A stretch of 64,000 nt of DNA from Heligmosomoides polygyrus polygyrus (taxonomy: Eukaryota > Nematoda > Chromadorea > Rhabditida > Heligmosomidae), in assembly GCA_947396885.1 (NCBI GenBank), contig OX377204.1, positions 48,657,139-48,721,138 on the forward strand, given 5' to 3'. The notes under the pieces were generated by a model that saw only the letters and a program-made list of their open reading frames with translations, ran no database searches and was not told the DNA's origin. Both the position numbers and the translations under genes were made by a program. This document shows positions 13,276-25,436 of the stretch, piece by piece; the stretch's first letter is position 1, and each line of letters begins with the position of its first letter.

Positions 13276-13989
13276 GTGATCTTTATTGCCTCCGTTAAAG
13301 TGCGTAATAAGGTGAACATCCCCCTCCAGCAAAGTCACTCAAAGAGCAAGAATCGAACAAAGTCGTCAGTCACCACCCTTCGACAGAAAGTCTGCTCCAC
13401 GGCGTATGTTATTCTCTTTTCATCCTTTGCAGCTCGTCCAAGGCGAGCTCAACAACTCGCCACGCTACCGTAATGGGGGCGGTGGCGTGCGGCGATGGCG
13501 TGCTACCGCAACTCAGAGAGACACCTAACGTACGAACCCGGTGACCCCTCCCCGAACCCATTTTGCGGAAGAGAGCCCAGAAACCGTGTTTATTTGAGTG
13601 TTCCACGACCATGGTCTCATAATGAAGTGGGCACCAGCCCGTTTATTACCGAAGAACATCATTTAAAAAAGGAAAAGAAAGAAAGTAGCGCAAGAAGAAG
13701 AACAGCATAAGGCATTATTCGGGCAAACAAAGAATGCGCCTCTGGAAGTTATTGTAGCTAGGGCTAACAGAAGAGTTTTTTTAGGAGGTTTTCAAATAAA
13801 GGCATTGTCCGGTTGACAAAGAAATGCCGGCGACAGTTGTGTCTTGAGGTAATAACCCGTACCTTCCTGATTCCCTCCCCCCTGGTACCAACATTTCTCA
13901 CTGAGAAGAAGTCCTCCAGTTTGACTCCAGATTTATCGAAATCTTGTAAAACAGCAACAGTTCATTGGTCTTCCTCCTTGTTGATAATT
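13276..13989. other. Intergenic, nothing recognised
   Basis: Short open frames without recognisable motifs. Confidence 0.4.
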
Positions 13990-15590
13990 TTTGTAAGCCT
14001 AGACTTGCATTTCGCTCAGTGCCTTCGATTATGACGGAACCCAAGCATTCGGATCATTAGCTTTCTTGTAAAGCTATTCTGGACCCTTTCTAACCTCTCG
14101 ATAACTGAGCGCTTATACGGTAAGAAAACTGGCGTTCCGAATTCTAGGAGTGGCCTTATATAGGACTTATAGGTCTGCATCAGGACTTTAGATCTCTTGG
14201 TAAACAGAGCTCTAAACAGCATGGAGACCATCACCGTCGCTCTATTTGCAGTGACCTCACAGTGGTTATCAAAATTTAACTTCTTAGTAACTATAAGGCC
14301 GAAATCAGCTATTTGGTCTACTCACTCGATTGGAGAACCGTCAAGATAGTATTGAAGGCTGGGACGGGCATTCCCCAAATGTAGTACTTGGTCTTGATTT
14401 TAGAGATCGGTACTTCCAAGTGGTACATCAGGTCTGCAGCGCGTTAATACTCTATTGTAAAGCAGTGATGTCATCTTTAGCCTACAGTGCGGAGGATCAT
14501 TATGTGTTCGGCAAAAACGCTGAACACATTCCCCTCGACTATCGGAGAAGACAGGTGATAAATGCAACGCCGATGGCTAAACATAGTCCGAGGTTTGGAG
14601 AGGCGTTCGTTGATGCGGACAGAGAACGTTTGGTTTCTTAGAAAGGCAGCAACCCAGGCAACTATATGAGGGTGGACACCAACAATCCTGAGCTTTCCTG
14701 ACAACCCTTGATGCGGGACTTTATCAAACGCCTTGGTGAAATCAAAATAAACGACGTCAAAATTTCTCCTTTATCGAGGGAAGCTGTCTACTTATTTAGA
14801 TTTTGAAGCATTGCCGTAGTTGTGGGTTTTCGTTTTTGGAAACCATGTTGCTTTGGCGAAATAACGAGTAAGCTTCAAGGTGGGCAACAGTACACTTCTT
14901 GAGAATCTTTTCGAACAAGCGAGTAAACAATGAGGTAATACTAACTGGCCTGAAATTTGAAGTGGTGGTGAGGAGCACTTTTTTTTGAGAATAGGCGTTA
15001 TGAAGGAAAGTCTCCACCTTCTGGGTACCTCCGCTCTAATGAAGCTGAAGTTAAAAATATAAGTTAAGGGCCCAACAATATTGTGAGTACCTTCTTCAAA
15101 ACCTATAGCGGGATACCGTCTGGGGTGAGAAGTGGGCCACTTTAGGATGAGGTTGAACGCCTCATAGAACCAAACAGAATCGTCTAAAGCCTTTGTCATA
15201 CCATCGCTCACCCTGAGCGACGTCTAATGATATGCACCCATATTGACTCCATCGCGCCGCCCGATCGATATGGAAGCATATCGTTAGGCCTCGCTCGGGG
15301 TGAGCGATGGTACGACAAAGGCCTAAGGGAGACTCGACAATGTATCGTAAGAAGACGGGGAAGTGGGGGTGGATGGGAAGAGAAGGAAGCTCGGAAATCT
15401 TCAAAGAACAGCTCTGCTTTTTCATTGTCCGTTCTTATAATAGAACCGTTGGGGACTATAAGACTCCCTATAGTACCCCTTGAATTTAATCTAGAACTAA
15501 TCAACTTATAAAACATCGGCTTCCGACCGCCTTCAATAGTCGTATTTTCTATACCAGAGTGAATCTTCTTCGAACCGCGGGAAAAGTTTT
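13990..15590 (-). mobile_element. CR1-like non-LTR retrotransposon, decayed
   Basis: On the minus strand, pieces in several frames read in element order: IRTDNEKAELFFEDF, GPLTYIFNFSFIRAEVP, FRPVSITSLFTRLFEKILKK, KLRIVGVHPHIVAWVAAFL and YIRPLLEFGTPVFLPYKRS. Between them DFTKAFDKVPHQGL can be read near 14700-14760. These are RT blocks typical of CR1-like elements. The copy has many shifts and a hairpin MITE inserted at 15188-15323. Confidence 0.85.
15188..15323. mobile_element. TAA-flanked hairpin MITE inside the CR1 copy
   Basis: The arms from AGCCTTTGTCATACCATCGC and to its near reverse complement are flanked by TAA at 15185-15187 and 15324-15326. It interrupts the CR1 reading frames, so it is younger than that insertion. 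Its ends match the hairpin family at 9527 and 33312. Confidence 0.75.
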
Positions 15591-15698
15591 GATTGATGAT
15601 AATGGCACTCTGGACCGGATCTTAGAATAGTTCACCTTGGAATGACTCAGCTCTTTGATGTTTCCCCCCTTGACGTGAAATTATTTCGATACATGCAC

Positions 15699-15735
<37 letters not shown>
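15699..15735. repeat. (GTT)n microsatellite
   Basis: Twelve TTG units. Confidence 0.95.
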
Positions 15736-15772
15736 AAGTAATGAGCACATCTTTAAAGAATGGTAGCATTCT

Positions 15773-15941
15773 GGGCCGGATTCATTCAACGATTTACAGC
15801 CATTTAACAGAGAATATACAGCCGAAATTCCTGGTAGCGCGGCTTATCAAGCCATATGGTGGAGCATTTCGCCGCACTATCAGGGATTTCGGCTGCATTT
15901 TCTCTGTTAAATTGCTCTAAGTCGTTGATGAATCCGGCCCC
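15773..15941. repeat. Hairpin MITE with GGGCCGGATTCAT ends
   Basis: About 60 bases at each end are inverted copies, including AATTTAACAGAGAA and CAGCCGAAATCCCTG. The loop is about 45 bases. Confidence 0.8.
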
Positions 15942-15959
15942 TGATACTCTGCATCTTGC

Positions 15960-16110
15960 GTTAATGAGTCGGATATCCGATTCGGATATTCGAAATGTGG
16001 GGTCCGCGAAATTGCCATTATCCGAATCGTCCAAAAATCCGGGATATGCAAAATTGCCCTTATCCGAGTCATCCAATTATCCGAAGATTTTCGATCGGAT
16101 CTAATGATTA
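15960..16110. repeat. ATCCGA-rich repeat
   Basis: Repeated TTATCCGAATCGTCC-like units occur here, and related bases in inverted order occur at 57885-58090. It may be the end of an unrecognised element. Confidence 0.5.
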
Positions 16111-16843
16111 CGGCATTGGCAGCTCCGATAACGAAGCCCAAGCTTACGAAGATGTCGAGTGGTATACAGGAGTTGTGAACCCACCTACATAGAACAACAA
16201 CTGCCGATGGTCCACTTAAGGAAGCATTTGTTTTGACTGCGTCTTTTCTATGAAACACTTGAGGCCACAACTATAGAGCCCATTGCTGAATTTCGAATAT
16301 AGTTTTGGTTGCTCGCTCTATTCCTGTGCCAACTTTGAACTTATGAACAGGACCTCGTAAATCTATATTTTCCACGTGTGGGAAAACCTTTGGAAAAGTT
16401 TGATTTCGAATATTTTATAATCGTAAACAGCGTGTGACAGGCTGCTAAAGCCAGTTTTCTGCTCTCGAAAAATGCACCTTTCTGTTTAGAAAAGTTTAAA
16501 AGTTAAAATAAAAAGTTTTCGTGCGAGAAGGCAGTCGATAATGCATAGAACAGCAAAACCGGACATTGTTTTTGAACCAGCCTTGTACCACGTAAAAGAG
16601 ATGAGACGGACATCCTCGCTGATCTCTGCAGCCGCTTAATTCTCAGTGTCAATTCAGCACAAAGGAAACCGCAAATGTCGACATTTGACAAGAGGGGTTT
16701 GTATTTCTGTTTGAGAGCTCTCTCCCTCTCTCTGATTGCTAATGTAGCAGGCTTGCATACATGTGTCGCTCTGGTGGCATCAAATTCCTCTGTAGTATAC
16801 ATGTTTTTATTCAAGCTGCATTTATTTCTTGCGGTTTTTTAAG
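16111..16843. other. Intergenic, nothing recognised
   Basis: No supported gene or element. Confidence 0.4.
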
Positions 16844-17558
16844 GTAGCAAGGAGCTCAGACATGTGAAATGTTGTCGTTCAGACTCCCATGGTAGTACTG
16901 GAGGCGGTATCAAGGAACAACGGAGCAATAACAATGATAGCGCCGATGGTGACGGAAAAAGGTATGAGCTTCAGAGCAGCTTTGCCCTTCATAGCCTTGT
17001 GCTGAACTCAACGCGAAATTGCTTATATTTGAAACGAAAGACACTCTCGCAAACTGAAGTAATGCGCGTATAGGAGGACGAAAGCTGTCCAGCAGCAGTT
17101 AGTTTCCTTTCCCAGGTGTCACATTGGATGCCCGCAAATTCAAAGGTAGAACTGGAGGGAGGTTATTTTTTGGTTAGGCTTTTTTCTGCTTCTCAGCTGC
17201 CTTGCTAGCAAAGCATATCAGCGAAATCAAGGGCGTCACTTCGTTGAACGCACGTTGGATAATGGTTCGGAAACGGCGAGTCAAAACGTTACCGGACGAA
17301 GTTCCGACTCCAAACTGCAGTGACGAAGAGGTGCCCTCACGGCGTGCAGATTCCTCGTCAGCGACCATGCTAATGCAGTTGGCCTTGGACAAGCCCACAG
17401 CGTTCTTTCCTTCACTCTTCCCCTCGCAGTGCTCCTCCCCTTCTCGTGTTTGCCTATCCATCGTACTTGATATCCACTTACTTGGGCGAGGGAGCCGCTC
17501 CTCTAAAACTCTTGGGCATCCCCTCGTTTCATCCTTGTTCGCGTGTTATTGTTGCTGA
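16844..17558 (+). CDS. Unrecognised two-exon candidate, two alternative frames
   Basis: The acceptor TTTTTTAAG at 16843 and donor AAAAAG|GTATGA at 16961 bracket one piece; CTTCTCAG at 17196 starts the next. Two readings fit the splice phases. In the first, SKELRHVKCCR and a Ser/Asn/Gly-rich tail continue into SCLASKAYQRNQGRHFVERT and end in SDSKLQ with TGA at 17321; this resembles a receptor cytoplasmic tail. In the second, ATG at 16893 opens MVVLEAVSRNNGAITMIAPM and continues into KHISEIKGVTSLNARWIMVR and a PDEVPTPNCSDEEVP segment, open to 17558. I cannot choose between them and recognise neither. Confidence 0.3.
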
Positions 17559-18137
17559 AACTGTTGGCGGAAACGTCCAGGGGTCTCCTCCGTTTTTGGG
17601 ACGTGCAGGTGTTCTCGCTTCATTTCTTCTCGGTCGAAGCTTCTCTGCTATTCGAGTGACGACATTTCGCTGCGTTAAACCACATACATTTGGCTCCGCA
17701 TATGAATTAATAGCTTTCTCGCAGCGCGGTCTACGTCCTCCATCAATATGGCATAGTGACGTTGTATTGGCCTGAGGTGGTTGTTCAGTTGATTGCTACA
17801 GTTCTTTATTGCAGCTAGCATTTTGGAGCTGTCCCCTTCGTCAGAGTCTTTATGGCTAAAAAGCGACAACGAATCTCAATAAAGACCTGTGATTATCCTA
17901 ATTCAACTGGAAAACCATCTGATGCTATAGTCCTCTTCTTAATCTCCTTCAACCCACCCATGCGACAACAACTGCAATGCAGCTTTCTAGCTTAGATGAA
18001 GGGTAAAACGATATCGTAGATATTCTTCGAGTGCAAATTTGAACTAAACAGCCTTGCAACGGCCAAGCCGTTCCCAGACAAGTCCAATACCTATCAGCTG
18101 ATTCTGGTGGACTCAAAGTTCTATTTGACCTGGACAG

Positions 18138-18164
18138 ATTTATTTATTTATTTATTTATTTATA
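18138..18164. repeat. (TTTA)n microsatellite at retrotransposon 5' end
   Basis: About seven TTTA units lie directly before the truncated 5' end of the RTE copy. Confidence 0.85.
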
Positions 18165-20294
18165 TGCCTTCGCGCGAGGTTCCGCTTTTCGCGTCAAGGA
18201 GAGAAGGCCGCGAAGTTCAAGAAGAGGAATCCCAGAACGACCATCAACTGGGACCTTTACACCTCTCTTGTCGGCCTTTGGGAAGATGCCGTCATGGACA
18301 ACGTCGACGAGGAACACGATCGCTTCGTGCACCATCTCCACGATAGTGCTAAGGGAGCCGAGAGCTTGAAGACCACCAAGAGACGCCTGTCTCCGGAAAC
18401 TCTCGAGCTGATACGCCAGCGTGGAGCAGCACGAGCGTCAGGCAACTACCAACTGACGTCCGAGCTTGCAAAGCTATGCAGAGCGGCGATAAAGGAAGAT
18501 CTCAAGGAGAGAAGGGCGGAAGTGTTGGCTGAAGCAGCAGAGGCAGGGCTGAGCATTCGCAATGCCCGCCGGAACTTCGCCAACTTCAAGACCAAGATGA
18601 CCGCTCTCCGACGTCCTGACGGAACCATCACCTCTTCCAGAAGGACCATGGAGAAAGTCATCCACGACTTCTACTCCGATCTCTTCGATAGCCACGTCCA
18701 CCTGCCCCCATGCCATCTTCCGCAGGATGGATACGTCGTTCCCTCTGTTCTCCCTTCCGAGATCCGACACGCCATCTCGTCGGTGAAGAAACGTACAGCA
18801 CCCGGTTCTGACAGGATCAGAGCTGAACACCTGAAGAACCTCCCGCCAGCGCTCATCAACACCCTGGCGCGGCTCTTCACACGCTACCTGTCCGAATGCA
18901 AGGTTCCATCTCAGTGGAAGACCAGCAAGACCGTTTTGCTGTACAAGAAGGGAGACGTGCACGACATTGGCAACTATCGCCCGATCTGCCTGTTGTCCGT
19001 AGTCTACAAGCTGTTCACTCGAGTCATCCTGAATAGGATTAGTAGAACGCTGGACGAAGGACAGCCATGCGAACAAGCAGGATTTCGGAGAGGATTCAGC
19101 ACGATCGACCACATACACACCATTACGAAGCTCATCGAAGTGTCGCGAGAGTACAAGCTGCCGCTGTGCCTTACGTTCATTGACCTGAAGAAGGCATTCG
19201 ACTCCGTCGAGACTGAAGCGGTCATGGAAGCCCTGCTCACCCAGGGCGTTCCTACTCAGTACATCAGAGTTCTTCGAGAGTTGTACAGTGGATTTACGAC
19301 CAAGATCTCACCATTCTACAACGACGTCGTCATTGACGTGAAGAGAGGGGTTCGACAAGGGGATACCATATCCCCGAAGCTCTTCAGCGCCACCCTCGAA
19401 AACGTCATGCGCGAACTAGAATGGGAAGACATGGGAGTGAAGGTCGACGGCCGGCAACTGCACCATCTTCGCTTCGCTGACGACATCGTGCTCATAACCC
19501 CGAGCATCAGTCAGGCGGAACGAATGCTGGCCGACTTCGATCGTGTATGTGGAAGCGTTGGCCTGCAGCTGAATCTTACGAAGACGATGTTCATGAAGAA
19601 CGGATGGGTTTCTGATGCCCCATTCTCGCTCAACGGAACGAACATCTCCGAATGCTCCAGCTATGTGTATCTGGGTCGCGAAGTCAACATGACCAACGAC
19701 CTAGCACCAGAGCTGAGCAGAAGGAAACGAGCGGCTTGGGGAGCTTTCAAGAGCGTCGAAGAAGTCGCGAAGAAGACGAAGAACGTCCGACTCCGTGCCC
19801 ACCTATTCGACTCCACTGTTCTTCCTGCCCTAACATACGCCTCAGAGACCTGGGCTATACGAAAGCAGGATGAACACGCGATCAGCGTCGCGCAGCGTGG
19901 AATCGAGAGGACGATGCTCGGAGTGACACGACTCACGCAAGTGAGAGAAGGTCTCCGGAGTTCCGAGCTTCGCCGACGTTCGAAGATCAGAGACGCTGTC
20001 GCATGGGCCAAGTCGTCGAAAATTAGGTGGGCCGGCCACGTAATGCGATTCGCAGACACCCGCTGGACGAGAGCCGTCACAGATTGGATTCCGCGGGATG
20101 TCAAAAGAACACCAGGACGCCCACCAACGCGTTGGTCGGACTTCTTCGTGAAAGCCCTGAACGACCGATATGACGCTCTTCGTGTCCCTCGAGCGAGGAG
20201 GATCCATTGGACCACTCTGGCACGCGACAGGGACGAATGGAGACGCTGCTGGCGCCCGCTCGAGCAAGTCGATGATCAACGGGACGACAGGTGA
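18165..20294 (+). mobile_element. RTE retrotransposon, 5'-truncated, reverse transcriptase frame intact
   Basis: One frame stays open from about 18173 (ARFRFSRQGEKAAKFKKR) to TGA at 20292, with an internal ATG at 18294 that would give 666 residues. In order it carries a linker, then RTAPGSDRIRAEHLKN, NYRPICLLSVVYKLFTRVIL, EQAGFRRGFSTIDHIHTITK, FIDLKKAFDSVETEAVME, RQGDTISPKLFSATLEN and the catalytic FADD at 19473-19484. The C-terminal thumb/RNase-like tail has KIRWAGHVMRF and TPGRPPTRWSDFF. The endonuclease domain is missing. The lack of stops suggests a recent insertion. Other pieces of this family lie at 7068-7470 and 48995-50147. Confidence 0.95.
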
Positions 20295-20754
20295 TACAGG
20301 TGATATGCCTTTCAATATTTTACAATATGCGGCATCTCATTAGATCCATCCATTTGCGTTTCGTTTTCGTTCTTGCTTCTTCTTGCCAATTGCATGCTTC
20401 AATTGCTTTCTGAAATACATCTCACCATCTAGATTCTGGTCGTCCCACTGTTCGTTTGGACGGCGGACACCACTCCATAATCATGGCACAGTCGACCACA
20501 TCCTTGACTTTAGTAATTCCTCGCAGCCACACGTTTCGCTTTCTTTCTCGAAGGCTCACGCCAATCATCTGACATTCCATGCGTCTTCACATTGTCAGTG
20601 TCCTTTCCCCTGAGGGTTACGGATGTATAAGACCTGAAAAAGAGAATGGAACCAAAAACTCGCACTCCTTGTGCACATAAAAGGCGGAGAAAATGATGAA
20701 GGGAGTTGTTTATCTGCCTCCATTTTGGATGCGTCACGCATTACACTTTCATGG

Positions 20755-20995
20755 AAGCCATGAAGCTAATTGTTTATATGCGTCGGGGTGTTTGGTCTAT
20801 CCAGTGACTTGTGGTGGCCAGCAGGTCAAGAATCCAGTCTTCTGTCCTTAACAGAGAAGTCTGGTAGCGACCTTGCATGGATGGAACACATGGATGTCCT
20901 GGGCGGGACTCGAAGCATGAATCAACTTGAGATGCTTCGAGCTGGTGTCCCCTCCGGCTGCGTTGCAAACAAGCTACTTACAAGGGAGGGATAAA
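20755..20995 (+). repeat. Dispersed repeat family A (GGGATGCGYCACGCATT start)
   Basis: Related sequence occurs at 41440-41680, 43520-43720 (inverted), 44420-44680 (inverted), 48245-48399 plus 53144-53200, and 62940-63190. Shared landmarks are the opening GGATGCG-CACGCATT, a TTTGGNCTATCCAGTGACTTG-type middle and a CAGCCGATGG segment. No coding function is seen. Confidence 0.65.
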
Positions 20996-20999
20996 AGGT

Positions 21000-22240
21000 C
21001 GTAGTGGCATTTCGGGAAAAATCGTATGCTACAGGATGTGGCTTTGAGCTATGATTCCAAGTGTTCCATATCCGCTGAGGTCACAAGAGCGAGGTTACGG
21101 GCCGTTTTCAGTTGCCTTCTGCTTGCGAGCGAAATTCTCCAATTACAAGGGGCGGCCTCAAATAGGCTGGGAGCAGCGCTGAGGGCCGAGCAGTGATGGC
21201 GCAGTGGATAGATGAGCGGCTTCTTGAGACGAGGTGGTTGGATCTCTATTGTGACGCAACATTTTGCGATTCCTAAAAGAGATCTGCCACAATCAACAAA
21301 GCACTGTGTAAAATCGCAACGACAAAGGTCACCAGAAAGGACATCTGCTTCATAGGGACTACTGTGCCATCACGACTCCAGACGTGGAAGCGTTTCTTCC
21401 CCATATACATTACCTAGCGAGGCTATTTAATGCGCTGAACACTCATGCAAGGTCTGTTTTTAAAATTTCTTTAAAAGATTGATTGTGGTGGGTTACTGTG
21501 GGTATGGATGAGCATAGTGAGTGACCCTTACTCACCCATACGACCACAACCCACCGTTTTCATATTTGAAAACGAATGCCGTATTAATAAGCGCTTTAAA
21601 TACCCTCTCTGGACGGAGATTAGGTAAAATGGATAAGCATTGTTACCTCACAAATTTTGACTATCATCTTCGGCCATGGCCCTATATGTTCCAAGCAAGG
21701 CAAAACTGAAGGTTTCACCTTTTCCTTCGAAACCTCGACTTCAACGAAGCAAATGACCCTGTGCTGCTGACTAGCGTTCTTCCCACCATCTTCGTTTGCT
21801 ATCATGTAGGATCCTCCTTTTCTGATTCTACGTACTGGTACCTCCTTTATCGCCTACTCCAATGTTCGCGTTTGCGCAAGATGGCAAAGATGGGCGAGAC
21901 ACTAATGGCTTTCCTCTGTCCCATAGGGACGCGTAGGGTATCGCAAGGAACGAAGTTCTCCAGAAGTCACTCCAAGAAAATCGCTGATGAGAGCATAATT
22001 AGGAAGATAGGTCGGCAATATTCTCCTTGACGGCGCCGGGGTGTTAAAAATTTCGACTATGAGGATTGATATATAGCGCACACCGTTAACCGACAATCCT
22101 TCCACATAATAGGCAGCTAAGTAGGGAAAGCCCCTTCTGTCTGACTGGGGTAAGTAGGGGAAGCCCCTTCTGTCTGACTCTGACTGTGGCACGGGGAGGG
22201 ACGAATCAATCACGGTCCGGGGCTGGAGGAGTGTGAAGCG
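21000..22240. other. Intergenic, tRNA-like trace near 21190
   Basis: Bases 21190-21250 (GATGGCGCAGTGGATAGATG) resemble a Pol III A box but lack a clear tRNA fold. Otherwise no gene is supported. Confidence 0.35.
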
Positions 22241-22254
22241 GGGGCTTACAGTCG

Positions 22255-22375
22255 CGCAACATGTCAGGGGATTCAGAAGACGTACCCAAGACTTCGTCCA
22301 ACGTGCCTGGGGATTCAGAAGACCAGCCAAAGACGTCGTTTAACGTGCCTGGAGATTCAGGAGACGTGTCGAATA
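22255..22375. repeat. Minisatellite, about 43-bp unit, three copies
   Basis: GGGGATTCAGAAGACG-type units start near 22266, 22310 and 22351, separated by similar spacers. Confidence 0.8.
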
Positions 22376-22593
22376 TGTCAATCAGAACACGTTTCACAGA
22401 TCGATCAGGCAATTGATATCGATCGATGTTACGACTTTCTCTCAGATTTGACCGATCGCTATGAGAGTAGCGTGATGGTCATCAATAGAAGTGCTTCACA
22501 GCAGGTGAAAGGTTTCAATCGGGACGTCAATGTCGTCCGATGTTGTTGATTTTAAGCTCTCATAACAATGATTTGCTGCGATCAAAACTAAAA

Positions 22594-22666
22594 CGTCAGG
22601 TGGGACTCGAACCCTCACCTCCTGCTAACCGGGCGGGAATGCTCTACGCCACTACACCACCGGCGC
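22594..22666 (-). tRNA. tRNA-like pseudogene or SINE head
   Basis: Read on the minus strand, the 73 bases start GCGCCGGTGGTGTAGTGGCG, have an A box (TGGTGTAGTGG) and a perfect B box (GGTTCGAGTCC) with a T-arm having one mismatch, and are followed by TTTT. The anticodon-type stem forms, but the acceptor stem does not pair and position 33 is not T. This argues for a decayed tRNA or tRNA-derived SINE, not a working tRNA. Confidence 0.5.
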
Positions 22667-22669
22667 TTT

Positions 22670-24034
22670 TCGATTGAACGCAGCATCCTTGTTGTTGGTT
22701 TCATCTTGAAGGTGACGTTACTTTGTGGTAAGCAACCCGTCACTGCTGTAGCGGTCCCCTTGAAAAAATCCTTCTCAACGTAATATTAGAAGCGGAGTGA
22801 ATCCTCTCTTCTGACAAAAGGCTTTTCGTCGTGTGACCGAAGTCTACCAGACTGTCAGTCCCTATCGAAGATGTATTTGTCTGAAGTCGCTCGAGGATGC
22901 GGAGTGGAGGAGTCTGCTGCGGGGCTTGATCAGGAGGATTGACCAACAACCTAAGGTACGAAGGCATGGATTAGCAGAAACAACGACGTCACTGATCAAG
23001 ATAAGATAAGATATATATAGATAGACGTCCGCAGATAATGCCGGTGTCGCACGCAGTGGTGTGGGAGAGGGTCTGGATGGCCTCAATACCGCAAAACGAC
23101 TCACCTGATCTTAATGAAGGTAGAGCAAGGCTGGCTCATACTAGTGTCCTCAAACATCGCCTTCTGCACTGCTAGGGAGGGAAGAAAGCTGCCCAGCAGG
23201 GCAGATAGCTTGAAGTGGGAGTCCTTACGACTTGTTTAGCGGCATATCGCGCGAAGCGCGCACGTGCGAGGCTCGCCCTGACGGAGCGCTTGTAAATCAA
23301 TGATTACACGGAGGAATGAAGCGCGTCACAAGAAAGACCACAATGATGGAAGCGTAGCTTCCCATTAGAGCGAGGGCACTTTCATTCCGCAGAACATGCA
23401 TTATTCACAGCTGAAAGCCTCATTAAGCAAATCATGCTCATTGACCGAGCACCAGTGCTGGGCAGTCAGCGATTTTATTATATCATACTTATATCATACT
23501 ACTTTATGCCCAGCCATTCCTCTATCTGGTACGACAACAAATTGCAGTTTCCTGAAAAACTAGTGAGGAGATACAACCGCGTGGGCGTCCGGAAGGGTTT
23601 CGTGCATCTGTGAACGTCACTCTGTCGTCGAAGGCATGAGATTTCTGCATGTACCTTGCTGGCACCAAACCCAAGACTTCAGATGTACGAATAGGTGCAT
23701 TCCAGCTTCGCGCCTTCGCTGTGCCATGCTCGCACGCTGCGTGCAAAACCAATATCCCGAGAATGTCGACGTCGACTACACGATTGATTGAACACGTCGT
23801 TTACAAAGGCTCCGAATGGTTACATTTCGCCCACAGAACGTCTCCCACCCCCAACCAACAGCCGTTGTTGTTTGCTGAGTAATATCTTTAAATGGGCGTG
23901 TTTCTGAGGAAACATTGGGAAGCAACTGCTTCACATTGTTGGGGTGGAGTCCCGAGTTCTTCACCATTCATTGCGAAGCCGCTGCATAATCAGCTATTGT
24001 CAGTCGTACGAATTCTCTTCCAGATCTTCCGCAG
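22670..24034. other. Upstream region of the ENPP exons; first exon not found
   Basis: The initiator exon of the ENPP gene should lie here or farther upstream. An ATG at 23892 opens 61 codons, but not in the frame of the anchor exon, and no donor of the right phase is convincing. Confidence 0.4.
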
Positions 24035-24208
24035 GAGGCGAAAGGCTTGCGCGTCTCGCGACTGTACCTTCTGCTGACGATTCTGCTCACGATGACGCTC
24101 CTTGGTGTTATTGTTGGACTGGTGGTTGCGGTGAAGCTTGGCCAGATGCAACGGCACATGGAGCAGACGCAGGCCCGGCTATCGCAAGGCGTGCAGCAAA
24201 CTCTCAGT
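24035..24208 (+). CDS. ENPP exon: N-terminal signal anchor (transmembrane)
   Basis: The exon begins after an acceptor ending TTCCGCAG and stops before GTGAGT, both in phase 0. It encodes a basic start (KGLRVSRLY), then an unbroken hydrophobic run of about 21 residues (LLLTILLTMTLLGVIVGLVV), then AVKLGQMQRHMEQTQ. Positive residues before the hydrophobic stretch predict a type II protein with the catalytic domain outside the cell. The following Gln-rich, amphipathic segment could form a short coiled stalk. The initiator is not in this exon in any convincing context. An alternative acceptor (ttccag, exon start 24024) cannot be excluded, and the true first exon should lie upstream. Confidence 0.75.
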
Positions 24209-24334
24209 GTGAGTTTTCAGTGCTCCGCCTTCCGATGACGCGCTTTGTCCCTGGTCGTCCCCAGCTTCTACAGGGCTCCCGATTGCGCAGCGAGCTTTGT
24301 TGGGCCAGACAGACCGTATGAAACCCTGTTACAG

Positions 24335-24513
24335 AGCATTAAACTGCCTCCTGGCCTGGAGAACTTCTTCAAGACAAGAAGCTCAATGGCGGATTCATCT
24401 CTGATGCAGCCGAATATTTCTGCGATACAGCCCGATGTTCATCAGGCTAATGACGATAATGACGGGCGCTATGAGACGAGAAAGGAATGCCCTTCGAAGT
24501 GCCTTAAAAAGGA
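24335..24513 (+). CDS. ENPP exon: extracellular stalk
   Basis: The acceptor CTGTTACAG and the donor before GTGAGT bracket 59 codons plus two bases. The intron from the anchor exon is 126 bases and phase 0 on both sides. The encoded peptide is polar, has one possible N-glycosylation site (NIS), and ends in ECPSKCLKK with two cysteines. Vertebrate ENPP1-3 carry two Cys-rich somatomedin-B domains at this place; here only two Cys are seen, so those domains are absent. The split codon GA+C gives Asp and leads directly into the catalytic domain exon at 27889. Confidence 0.75.
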
Positions 24514-25414
24514 GTGAGTGCCACTGTTTCCTCTTAATTGTTATATATATATGCCTTTTTGTCATTTAGAGACTCTTCTAATCAAATCGAATTAGGCACT
24601 TTTCAAACCATATTGAAAACTTCTCAAATAAACAAAAAAAATCGGCGAAAAAATAAATAAATAAAAATAAATAAATACATTCTGCTAAGCAAGCTTGATG
24701 CTGTAGAAATTAAACTGATCGTTTCCTAAATTAAGACGAGCTTCTTCCATGTTACACTAGAGACTTCGTGCAAATGTTAGAATATTTTTTGTCTAAAGAA
24801 AATTTAGTACGACTTTCCATGGAATTTTTTTAATTTGCATGTTGTCTAAGGATCTTATTTTTAAAGAAAAATTGTGATCTAAAGTTCGTAAGAAGAGACA
24901 GCGCTGTGCAATCGTCTAACTCGTTCTTAATCTGTCGTCTCAGCTTCCTTGCAACAGGGGTGTGTTCATATGTATTTTTTTAATCTGCTTCCGTTGTACC
25001 TTTCACATCTCTGCTACTCCGCTCCCACAGCATTTTTGCTATCAATCAAGTAACGCTACAATCTAGTCGAGTTCATGGCGCGATTTCTTCTTTTAATAAG
25101 CATAATGATTGCTGCTTCTCTTTGTCTTAAAATTAGATTCAACTTCTTATTTTTATTTAAAAAATAAAGCTTTTATAAATTTTTAAACAGTCCGTTCTCT
25201 TATTGGGTAGATGGCTTTAAAAAATTCTGAAAAAGTTGTACTAGGTTTTTCTCGAAAACTATTCTAACCTTGTTGGAGAGTTGCTAGTTTGATCTGAAAG
25301 ACGCTCGTTTTAACATTAGGATGTTCGGATTGATTACAAGCATTAAGTTTGCTTAGAAGAGTGTACAATTTGTTTCGAAGAGTATCCATTTTATGCAAGT
25401 AAATAGCCTGAATA

Positions 25415-25436
25415 AATAAATAAATAAATAAATAAA
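25415..25436. repeat. (AAAT)n microsatellite
   Basis: Five to six AAAT units in the ENPP intron. Confidence 0.85.

Noticed and set aside
22255..22375. CRISPR-like spaced repeats
   Set aside because: Only three imperfect units with similar spacers in a eukaryotic sequence; it is a minisatellite.
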